Assembly (NCBI GenBank): GCA_029263175.1
Contig: JAJCXZ010000026.1
Span: forward strand, 62,001 to 126,000
DNA: 64,000 nucleotides
Reading direction: 5' to 3'
Source of the DNA: Acidimicrobiales bacterium
GTDB lineage: Bacteria > Actinomycetota > Acidimicrobiia > Acidimicrobiales > Aldehydirespiratoraceae
Part shown: positions 30,304 to 37,806 of the stretch, piece after piece
Position numbering within the stretch: the first letter of the stretch is position 1
How the letters are laid out: every line of letters begins with the position of its first letter
Program-made: the position numbers and the translations under genes
Notes under the pieces: model-generated
Told to the model about the DNA's origin: nothing
Databases searched by the model: none
What the model saw: only the letters and a program-made list of their open reading frames with translations

Positions 30304-32844
30304 ATGACCGCCCCTGAGACCTCTGCGACCGGAAGCGACACCACACCGAACGACCCTCGGCTTCCCCGCCATGTCGTCCCGAGCCACTACGACATCCACC
30401 TTGCGCCACGTATCCCCGACGCCGCGTTCACCGGCTTCGTCTCGATCGATGTCGCCCTCACGGAGACAACCTCGGAGATCGTGTTCAACGCCGCGGAACT
30501 CACGATCGAGTCGGTCACCATCAACCGCGCCGACCAGTCCGTATCACCGGCATGGCGACTCGACGACCTCGCCGAACGTATCCACCTCGACCTCGAAACT
30601 CCCATGGCCGCGGGCCCAGCCACGATCGCGATCAGCTTCGCGGGCATCTTGAACGACCAACTTCGCGGCTTCTACCGCTCGACGTTCACCGACGACGACG
30701 GCGTCGAACACACGATTGCCACGTCGCAGATGCAGTCCACGGATGCGCGGCGGGCCTTCCCATGCTGGGATGAACCGGAGTGGAAGGCGACCTACACCAC
30801 CACGCTCGATGTCGATGCTGATCACCTCGCCGTCTCCAATGCTTCGATCGTGCAGGAGACGGTGCTGGACAACGGTCTGCGTCGCGTCGAGTTCGCCGAG
30901 ACGATGAAGATGTCGACCTATCTCGTGGCGTTCGTGGTCGGCCCGCTGGAAGCCACCGAGCCGGTTGACGCCGGTGGTGTACCGGTTCGCGTCGTTCATC
31001 GTCCGGGTCAGGGACACCTCACCACGTTTGCGCTCGACGTCGCCGTCCATGCGCTGAGTTGGTTCCAGGAGTACTACGACATCCCCTACCCCGGCGACAA
31101 GGTCGACCTGATCGCCGTGCCCGACTTCGCGTTCGGCGCCATGGAGAATCTCGGCTGCGTCACCTTCCGCGATGTGTTGCTCGTCATCGACCCGGCCACA
31201 GCCAGCCAACCCGAGCTCCAGCGGGCCGCGGATGTCATCAACCACGAACTCGCTCACATGTGGTTCGGCGACCTCGTCACGATGCAGTGGTGGGAGGGCA
31301 TCTGGTTGAACGAAGCCTTCGCCACGTTCATGGAGATCGCCTGCTCTGATGCCTACCGCCCGGACTGGCGCGTGTGGGACACGTTTGGCCGTATGCGGTC
31401 AATGGCCTTCGATGTCGACTCGCTGTGCGCCACCAGGGCCATCGAGTACCCGGTGCACTCCCCCGAAGAGGCTGAGGGCATGTTCGACATCCTCACCTAC
31501 GAGAAGGGAGCATCGGTGTTGCGCATGCTCGAGCAACACATCGGCCCCGACGTCTTTCGCGACGGCGTACGTCGCTATCTGAAGACCCACGCGTACAAGA
31601 ACACCGAGACCACCGACCTGTGGGACGCGCTCGAGGCGGCGAGTGGCGAGCCCGTCCGCACGATGATGGACGGCTGGATCTACCAGGGCGGCCATCCCGT
31701 CATCGATGTCGAGGACACTCCCCACGGCGTCCGGGTTTCCCAGTCACAGTTCACCCTCGATCCCGAGGCGGCTGATGACCGACGCTGGAGCGTTCCGTTG
31801 GCCATCGCCCACGGCGAAGGAACGGCGCGACTCCTCCTCACTGACAGAGCGACCGTGCTCACCGGCATCAGCGAGCCGAAGACCGCCAACGCGGGTGGGG
31901 CGGGCTTCTTTCGCACCAAGCTGTCCCCGGACACCACCGTCAGCACGTTGACATCGGACTTTGCCGCCGCCAGTCCTGCCGATCGCCACACCTTGGTGGA
32001 CGACGCGTGGGCGCTCACGGTCGCTGGTCGTTGGGAAGCCACCGACTTCGTCGCTGTTGCCCGGGCTTGCGCCGACGACGATGATCTCAACGTGTGGCAA
32101 GCGGTGAGCGCCGGGCTTTCCGACATCGCCCACATCCTCGAGGGGGATGCCCTGGTGGCATTTCAGGGGGTCGTGCGAGACATCGCCCGCCCGGCCTTTG
32201 ACCGGGTCGGAATCGAGCCTGGCGCATACGACGACGACCGCACCCGCGAACGCCGTGCAACGCTGGTCCGTCTGCTGGGGGTCACCGGCGCCGACGCCGC
32301 GCTCATCGATGCATCCGCTGGACTACTCGACCACGCTGACGCATCTCTTGCCGCCGCGGCGCTTACTGTGGCCACGCACCATGGCGACGAGTCGATGTAT
32401 CAGCAGGTCCATGCCGCGTGGCAGGCGGCCGACACGCCGCAGTCGGAGGTCAGGAACCTTCGCGCCCTCGCGAATTTCCCGTCGGTTGACATGGTCAACT
32501 GGCTGGTCGACGAGATTCTCGACGGCACCGTCCGCACCCAGGATGGCCCCTACGTTCTGCGCAACGCCCTGCACAATCGCGAAGCAGGCGAGAAGGTGTG
32601 GCAACGCATCAAGGACAACTGGGACGACATCAACCGGCGCTTTCCGAGCAACTCCCTTTCTCGGATGCTCGAAGGCATCACCGCTCTCGATACCGATTCC
32701 GGGGTGGCCGATGTGGCGGCGTTCCTCGCGGAGAACCCGGTCCCTCAGGGCGAAAAGCAGATCGAACAACTCCAAGAGCGCCAACGAATCAATGCTGCAC
32801 TCCGGGCGCGCGAGTCCCGACGGCTCAGCCGCAGCCTCACCTGA
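30304..32844 (+). CDS. pepN: M1 family zinc aminopeptidase (PepN/ERAP type)
   Basis: 846 residues from the second of two tandem ATGs. The N-terminal beta domain is followed by the exopeptidase motif GAMEN and the zinc site HELAH (H314, E315, H318) with the third ligand E337 (NEAFA), as in gluzincins. An ERAP1-like C-terminal helical domain fills the remainder. No signal peptide, so cytoplasmic. It removes N-terminal residues from peptides. Coordinates could start 3 bases earlier if the first ATG is used. Confidence 0.95.
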   Translation: MTAPETSATGSDTTPNDPRLPRHVVPSHYDIHLAPRIPDAAFTGFVSIDVALTETTSEIVFNAAELTIESVTINRADQSVSPAWRLDDLAERIHLDLETPMAAGPATIAISFAGILNDQLRGFYRSTFTDDDGVEHTIATSQMQSTDARRAFPCWDEPEWKATYTTTLDVDADHLAVSNASIVQETVLDNGLRRVEFAETMKMSTYLVAFVVGPLEATEPVDAGGVPVRVVHRPGQGHLTTFALDVAVHALSWFQEYYDIPYPGDKVDLIAVPDFAFGAMENLGCVTFRDVLLVIDPATASQPELQRAADVINHELAHMWFGDLVTMQWWEGIWLNEAFATFMEIACSDAYRPDWRVWDTFGRMRSMAFDVDSLCATRAIEYPVHSPEEAEGMFDILTYEKGASVLRMLEQHIGPDVFRDGVRRYLKTHAYKNTETTDLWDALEAASGEPVRTMMDGWIYQGGHPVIDVEDTPHGVRVSQSQFTLDPEAADDRRWSVPLAIAHGEGTARLLLTDRATVLTGISEPKTANAGGAGFFRTKLSPDTTVSTLTSDFAAASPADRHTLVDDAWALTVAGRWEATDFVAVARACADDDDLNVWQAVSAGLSDIAHILEGDALVAFQGVVRDIARPAFDRVGIEPGAYDDDRTRERRATLVRLLGVTGADAALIDASAGLLDHADASLAAAALTVATHHGDESMYQQVHAAWQAADTPQSEVRNLRALANFPSVDMVNWLVDEILDGTVRTQDGPYVLRNALHNREAGEKVWQRIKDNWDDINRRFPSNSLSRMLEGITALDTDSGVADVAAFLAENPVPQGEKQIEQLQERQRINAALRARESRRLSRSLT

Positions 32845-32895
32845 CCATCGGCCTCCAGCACTCATGGTCCGTACTCGACGGACCGATAGCTGACC

Positions 32896-34071
32896 GTGGC
32901 TCCAATCCTGCCGACGACCCAGCTTCCGTCAGTCGACGTCTTCGCCATTGAGGACGACGCGGCGCAACTGACATGGCGCCGCCTGCCCGGCGGTCAACTC
33001 ACCGCGCTGGTCGAGGACCAGGAGCAAGACCTCGGTGCCGTTCACGGGCCCGGGGCCGCGGACCTCCGCGGACTCCGGCCTGGAACTACCCAGACCATTG
33101 ATGTCCTTGTCGATGGTCGAGTCACGGCGCAGACCTCGGTGCGCACCTTGCCGGCCGCGTCGACCTCCGCCACAAAGATCGCCACCATCAGCGACCTCCA
33201 TTTCGGCGAGACCGGCTTTGGTCTCGTCAAGAGGATTCGGGACCATGGTGCAGATCCGTATCCGCTGCGATGCGCACAAAGCGCGGCGCGCGATGCCGTC
33301 GCGTGGGGGGCCGAACTACTCGTGATAAAGGGAGACATCACCTGTCACAGTCGACCCGAAGAATGGGAGATGTTCGATGAATTCCTCGCCGATGTACCGA
33401 TCCCGATCATGGCCATCCCCGGAAACCACGATGTTCTCGGCCATCTGGGCTCACTTGATGCCACGGTCGAACTGCAGCGGCGCAGCCTGTTCCCAGCGCC
33501 GGTGACGACGCGAGACATCGATGGTTTCCGTATCGTCGCCGTTGACTCGACCGTCCCCGGTCACAGCTGGGGTCGCGTCGGTCGCTGGCGTGACGAGATT
33601 CGGGACGCAGTCGACACGGATCGCCCGTCCATGGTGTTCACCCATCATCATTTCGAGGCACGTGCGCTCCCCTGGTTCTGGCCGCTGGGAGTTCGATACC
33701 TGGATGGCACAGCTCTCGTCGACTCGCTGCTCGAGGCCAACCCCGATCTCTTCTTCTCCGCCGGCCATACCCATCGGAATCGCATGCGTCGACACGGCTC
33801 GGCCGTGATCACCGAGGTCTCGTCCACGAAGGACTATCCCGGGGTCTGGGCCGGCTACGTTTTGTCCGGAACCGGGATCCGACAGGTGGTGCGCCGCGTC
33901 TCTGATCCTGACAGCCTTCGATGGACCGACCGGACGCACGCGGCAGTCGGTGGGATCTGGGGTCGATGGTCGCCTGGGCAGCTGCACCAGCGAAGCTTCG
34001 CCCACGAGTGGTCGCGCCCCTACGGCGAAGTGCTGCTGGAAGCTCAGGCCTGGGCTTCGCCCAACGTGTGA
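32896..34071 (+). CDS. Calcineurin-like metallophosphoesterase with N-terminal beta domain
   Basis: 391 residues. The first 90 residues are beta-rich and resemble a fibronectin-III-like module. The metallophosphoesterase core follows: ISDLHFGE near residue 98, KGDITC near 142, GNHDVLGH near 175 and GHTHRNR near 290, with FTHHHFE before it. These give the full set of metal ligands. Substrate unknown. No clear signal peptide. The 3' end overlaps the convergent riboflavin gene by 28 bases. Confidence 0.85.
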   Translation: MAPILPTTQLPSVDVFAIEDDAAQLTWRRLPGGQLTALVEDQEQDLGAVHGPGAADLRGLRPGTTQTIDVLVDGRVTAQTSVRTLPAASTSATKIATISDLHFGETGFGLVKRIRDHGADPYPLRCAQSAARDAVAWGAELLVIKGDITCHSRPEEWEMFDEFLADVPIPIMAIPGNHDVLGHLGSLDATVELQRRSLFPAPVTTRDIDGFRIVAVDSTVPGHSWGRVGRWRDEIRDAVDTDRPSMVFTHHHFEARALPWFWPLGVRYLDGTALVDSLLEANPDLFFSAGHTHRNRMRRHGSAVITEVSSTKDYPGVWAGYVLSGTGIRQVVRRVSDPDSLRWTDRTHAAVGGIWGRWSPGQLHQRSFAHEWSRPYGEVLLEAQAWASPNV

Positions 34072-35042
34072 CCCATCCGGGTGCGCTTGGTTTCGAGGTA
34101 GCGCAGGTTCTCAGGGTTCGATGGGATCTCGATCGCCACCCGTTCCACGATCTCCAGGCCATAGCCATCGAGCCCACCGAGCTTCGTCGGGTTGTTTGTC
34201 ATCAGCCGCATCTGCCGAACACCGAGACTGGCGAGCATCCCGGCGCCAACGCCGTATTCGCGCGAGTCGACCGGGAGACCCTGGGCCGAGTTGGCGTCGA
34301 CTGTGTCAAGGCCGGCGTCCTGCAATGCGTAGGCCCGCAGCTTGTGCCCGATACCGATGCCGCGACCCTCATGGCCGCGGAGGTAGATGAGGACACCACG
34401 GCCTTCGTCCGCGATCATCTGTAGTGCAAGCCGCAACTGCGGCCCGCAGTCACAACGGATCGACGCAAGGATGTCGCCGGTGAGGCACTCACTGTGCACC
34501 CGGACGAGCGGCGGCTCACCCCCGACGACATCACCCATCACATAGGCGACATGCTCCTCACCATCGACCACCGAGCGGTAGGCGTGGGCCACGAACTCGC
34601 CGTAGCTGGTGGGCAACCGGGCCTCGGCGAAGTGCTCCACCAAGTGCTCGCTGTTGCCACGAAACCGGACGAGATCCGTCGTCGAGACCAATGAGAGCCC
34701 ATGCTCGTCGGCAAACAATCGGCAGTCTGCGAGCGTCATTGCCTCGCCCGTCGTCGTGGTGAGTCCGGTCACGGCGCCTCCCTCGGGTTGGAGGGCGAGA
34801 CGGCAGAGCTCGACTGCTGCTCTCGTGTGACCAGAAGGACGCCAGGTGTCAGCCGTGGAGATCGGGACGCAGACCACCCCGCTGGAGTGGCGGGCCATCC
34901 ATTCTGTGGTCTCGGGTGTCAGCGATGCAGCCGTGCCCACGAGAACGCCTTCGCTTTCGGGCAGGTCGCCATCCACGACGACGACGAACTCGCCGCGTCC
35001 GAGGGCGTCGATCGCGTTTTGGATGGGGTCGAGCTGGATCAC
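34044..35042 (-). CDS. ribA: RibBA-like protein: intact GTP cyclohydrolase II with eroded DHBP-synthase domain
   Basis: 332 residues from a GTG at 35042 with GGAG 5 bases upstream. The C-terminal GTP cyclohydrolase II domain is complete: zinc cysteines in SECLTGDILASIRCDCG, RGHEGRGIGI and DSREYGVGA, so it should open GTP in the first step of riboflavin synthesis. The N-terminal half should be DHBP synthase, but its acidic DDEDRENEG motif reads DGDLPESEG and only about 9 residues lie between VVCVPIS and SGHTRAAVELCR, where active enzymes have roughly 70. That half is therefore probably inactive. Confidence 0.88.
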   Translation of the reverse strand: MIQLDPIQNAIDALGRGEFVVVVDGDLPESEGVLVGTAASLTPETTEWMARHSSGVVCVPISTADTWRPSGHTRAAVELCRLALQPEGGAVTGLTTTTGEAMTLADCRLFADEHGLSLVSTTDLVRFRGNSEHLVEHFAEARLPTSYGEFVAHAYRSVVDGEEHVAYVMGDVVGGEPPLVRVHSECLTGDILASIRCDCGPQLRLALQMIADEGRGVLIYLRGHEGRGIGIGHKLRAYALQDAGLDTVDANSAQGLPVDSREYGVGAGMLASLGVRQMRLMTNNPTKLGGLDGYGLEIVERVAIEIPSNPENLRYLETKRTRMGHTLGEAQA

Positions 35043-35052
35043 GCTGCTCCGA

Positions 35053-35175
35053 TCAACGCCTGGGGCGAACCAGCCGCTCGATGTACCTTGACAGCACCTC
35101 GGCTTTGGCACTCAATCTGCTGCCCACGCTAGGCCTTCGGAGCGTGGCCTCAGACATTTCCCGATCAGAGTTCAT
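35053..35175 (-). CDS. Possible 40-residue basic protein between ribF and ribA
   Basis: An ATG at 35175 opens 40 codons ending 11 bases before the ribA GTG. The product (MNSDREMSEATLRR ... LSRYIERLVRPRR) is helical and basic. I counted 28 of 40 wobble bases as G or C, lower than the neighbours but above random for a non-coding frame. No ribosome site. It may instead be leader sequence; a short hairpin (35124-35147) lies inside it. Confidence 0.35.
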   Translation of the reverse strand: MNSDREMSEATLRRPSVGSRLSAKAEVLSRYIERLVRPRR

Positions 35176-35206
35176 CGAATCGGATGGGACGGTCAAGACC
35201 GATCCC

Positions 35207-36163
35207 TCAGCCGGTTGCCCGAAGGACTGTTCGAGCATCGTCGACATCGCTCTTGAGTTGAGCCGTCAACTGATCGATTCCATCGAATTTCCGCTCGCTT
35301 CGAAGGAAGTCCACGAACTCCACAGAGACCTGTTGGCCGTAGAGGTCACCTTCGAAATCGATCAAGTGGACCTCGAGCAATGATTGCTCGGCATGCTCGT
35401 AGAACGTCGGCCGACGGCCGATGTTGATGGCACATGCATGTCGAGTACCGTCGGCCAGCGTGCACCACCCGGCATAGACGGCGTCGGCCGGCCATGCCAT
35501 CACCTTGGGGACCGGAATGTTGGCCGTCGGGAAACCAATCTGTCGGCCGCGCCGATCACCGAGCTCGACGACACCTCGCACCTCATACGGGCGACCGAGC
35601 ATCTGGGCGGCTCGTCCGACGTCGCCGCCCGCAAGGGCCCGTCTGATCTTCGTCGATGAGACCGGCTCCCTCGCTTCGTCGCTGTGACGAATCAGCTCGA
35701 GGGCGAGAACTTCGAACCCCCATTGCTCGCCGAAGGTGGTGAGTCCATCGACGTTTCCCGATCGACCCGCGCCGAAATGGAAGTCCTCTCCGACCACAAT
35801 CGCCTTCGTGTGCAATGCGGCGACGAAGACCTGCTGCACAAAGTCCGCGGCGTCGGTCCGGGCCCGTTCTTCGTCAAAGGAGATGACGTAGGAGTAGTCG
35901 ATGCCTTGGTCAGCGATGAGTTCGAGCTTCTGCTCGAGTGTGGTCAGGAGGCGAGGAGCACTCTCGGGCCGCACGACATGAGCCGGGTGACCATCGAACG
36001 TCACAACCGCAGTAGCGATACCGAGTCGATCGGCGGTGGCCCTGACCGTTCGGAATATCTCCTGGTGACCCAGGTGCACCCCGTCGAAAACCCCGATCGT
36101 CGACGCGACGTTCACACCTTCGGGAAGGTGGTCTTGGCGATCGTGAAGAAGCTCCATGCGCAC
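35207..36163 (-). CDS. ribF: Bifunctional riboflavin kinase/FAD synthetase
   Basis: 318 residues. The N-terminal FAD-synthetase (nucleotidyltransferase) domain shows GVFDGVHLGHQEI near residue 24, VTFDGHP near 54 and SSTKIRRAL near 168. The C-terminal riboflavin kinase domain shows GFPTANI near 215 and AINIGRRPTF near 250. It makes FMN and then FAD from riboflavin. An ATG at 36157 is an alternative start. It follows truB in the usual actinobacterial order and precedes the ribA-like gene, so riboflavin synthesis and activation are adjacent. Confidence 0.95.
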   Translation of the reverse strand: MRMELLHDRQDHLPEGVNVASTIGVFDGVHLGHQEIFRTVRATADRLGIATAVVTFDGHPAHVVRPESAPRLLTTLEQKLELIADQGIDYSYVISFDEERARTDAADFVQQVFVAALHTKAIVVGEDFHFGAGRSGNVDGLTTFGEQWGFEVLALELIRHSDEAREPVSSTKIRRALAGGDVGRAAQMLGRPYEVRGVVELGDRRGRQIGFPTANIPVPKVMAWPADAVYAGWCTLADGTRHACAINIGRRPTFYEHAEQSLLEVHLIDFEGDLYGQQVSVEFVDFLRSERKFDGIDQLTAQLKSDVDDARTVLRATG

Positions 36164-36214
36164 TCGCAGCGGTCGGCGACACCAGAACGCTATCGGCGGC
36201 CCCGGCCACTTGGC

Positions 36215-37090
36215 TCACTGGGGAATGACCACCGAGGGCTTCGCCCCGTCCCGGTGCAACTCATAGACGGCGAGTAGAACGCCACCCTCGGTGAGGACCG
36301 ACCAGGGCCCGTTTCCTTCTGCGCCGAGCGTCGCCAGCGGTAGAACTCTCCCGTGGCCGACCAGGACGGCAACCTCGTCGTCCACCACGCACTGGGGCAG
36401 GTGGGACACGGCAGCCGTAACCGGTAGCAGCGTGGGCTCCTCGATGGTGCCTGCCTGATCCAGACCAAATCCTCCCACCGCAGTGCGGCGCAGTCTCCGC
36501 AGATGTGCGCCACCGCCGAGTGCGGTTCCGAGGTCGGCCGCGAGTGTGCGGATGTAGGTGCCGGACGAGCAATCAATATCGGCTCGCCAGACCCCCGGCT
36601 CATCGGTGGGTTCGATATCGAATCGGTGCACCGTGACCGGCCGAGGCCGACGCTCGACTTCGATGCCCTCGCGGGCGAGTTCGTGCAGCCGCTTGCCATC
36701 GACCTTGATGGCCGAGACCATCGGCGGGATCTGCATGATCGGGCCGGTCAAGTCGACGACCGCGGCTCGAACCTGCTCCTCCGTCACACCGGACATGTCG
36801 TAGGTGGCGGTGACCTCACCCGCAGCATCGAGCGTGGTGGTCTCGACGCCCAGAACGATCTCGCCGACGTACGACTTGCCCAGTTCGGTGAGAAAGCGCA
36901 GGAGTCGAGTCGCCTTGCCCACACCGAGCACCAAGACGCCGGTGGCATCGGGGTCGAGCGTGCCGCTGTGACCGATCTTGCGAGTGCCGAGAACCCCACG
37001 GGATTTCGCCACCACATCGTGGCTCGTCCACTCCGCCGGCTTGTCGATTATGACAACGCCGTGAGGCCCCTGATCACTCTTCTTCGCCAT
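36215..37090 (-). CDS. truB: tRNA pseudouridine-55 synthase
   Basis: 291 residues. The catalytic loop is GHSGTLDPDATGVLVLGVG near residue 40, with the aspartate as nucleophile; further hallmarks are KSYVGEIVLGVETTTLDAAG and SSGTYIRTLAADLG. It isomerises U55 in the T-loop of tRNAs. A short C-terminal PUA-like region is present. It overlaps rbfA by 17 bases in the rimP-to-ribF operon. Confidence 0.96.
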   Translation of the reverse strand: MAKKSDQGPHGVVIIDKPAEWTSHDVVAKSRGVLGTRKIGHSGTLDPDATGVLVLGVGKATRLLRFLTELGKSYVGEIVLGVETTTLDAAGEVTATYDMSGVTEEQVRAAVVDLTGPIMQIPPMVSAIKVDGKRLHELAREGIEVERRPRPVTVHRFDIEPTDEPGVWRADIDCSSGTYIRTLAADLGTALGGGAHLRRLRRTAVGGFGLDQAGTIEEPTLLPVTAAVSHLPQCVVDDEVAVLVGHGRVLPLATLGAEGNGPWSVLTEGGVLLAVYELHRDGAKPSVVIPQ

Positions 37091-37499
37091 GGTCTTCTTG
37101 CGCTGCGGTCTGGGTCACCGGCGACGCCCGCAGGATGTCTTCGATCCGGCCAGCCGAACGCAGGGCAAGGTCGGGTTGGAATTCGAGGATCGGGGCCCGG
37201 CGCAACTTCGACTGCGTCGCCACAAGGTGGCGGAGCTTTCCGCCGTGCTCTTCGAACGCTTCGGCGATCTCCGGCGCGTGATCGTCGTTGAGCGACGTGA
37301 ACCACACCACCGCCCGGTAGAGGTCGCGATCGACATCGACACCCGTGATCGACACCAACGCCAGGCGGTCATCGTCGATCGACTCGATGCCCTCGGCGAC
37401 GAGTCGGTGCACAATGCCACCGAGCTTCGCCGTTCGGTTTCCGGCGGCCGGGTCGTGCCCGCCGCGCCGACCCCGACCGGATGAACTTCGTCGTGCCAT
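37074..37499 (-). CDS. rbfA: 30S ribosome-binding factor A
   Basis: 141 residues with a KH-like fold. The N-terminal 25 residues are unusually rich in arginine, serine and glycine; the core runs from about residue 27 to 115 (VDVDRDLYRAVVWFTS, HLVATQSKLRRAPILEFQPD). RbfA helps mature the 16S rRNA 5' end and is a cold-shock factor. Starts in an ATGA overlap with the upstream ylxP stop and overlaps truB at its end. Confidence 0.93.
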   Translation of the reverse strand: MARRSSSGRGRRGGHDPAAGNRTAKLGGIVHRLVAEGIESIDDDRLALVSITGVDVDRDLYRAVVWFTSLNDDHAPEIAEAFEEHGGKLRHLVATQSKLRRAPILEFQPDLALRSAGRIEDILRASPVTQTAAQEDHGEEE

Positions 37500-37789
37500 C
37501 AGTCCTCCTCCAACCAGCGTTGCCAGGTCTCCAAGACCTCGACCTCGGGAAACGACCAGACGAAACGTTCCGCCTCATCGATCATGTCAGATGCGTGGCT
37601 CGGCGAGCTCGAAACGGCCGCGAGGCCGATCGTGGCTCGCTGCCACTCATCTTGACGATTCGTCTCGGCCACCGCAACGGTGAACCGGTTACGCAAGCCG
37701 TCGATGACAGGCCGTAGAACAGCCCGCTTCTCCTTCAGCGACTGACACGCAGCGAGTCGAAGCTCGATCTCGAGCGCCAGAACGTGCAT
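37499..37789 (-). CDS. ylxP: DUF503 family protein (YlxP)
   Basis: 96 residues matching DUF503: HVLALEIELRLAACQSLKEKRAVLRPVIDGLR at the N-terminus gives the SLKEKR signature, then NRFTVAVAE. The family is small, dimeric and of uncertain function, and is nearly always encoded between infB and rbfA, as here, suggesting a role in translation or ribosome assembly. It starts 17 bases after infB and ends in an overlap with rbfA. Confidence 0.92.
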   Translation of the reverse strand: MHVLALEIELRLAACQSLKEKRAVLRPVIDGLRNRFTVAVAETNRQDEWQRATIGLAAVSSSPSHASDMIDEAERFVWSFPEVEVLETWQRWLEED

Positions 37790-37806
37790 GCCACCAGCCG
37801 ACAGGG

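Noticed and set aside
35043-35206. FMN riboswitch between ribF and ribA
   Set aside because: I looked for the conserved FMN-aptamer core and did not see it; only a small hairpin is present.
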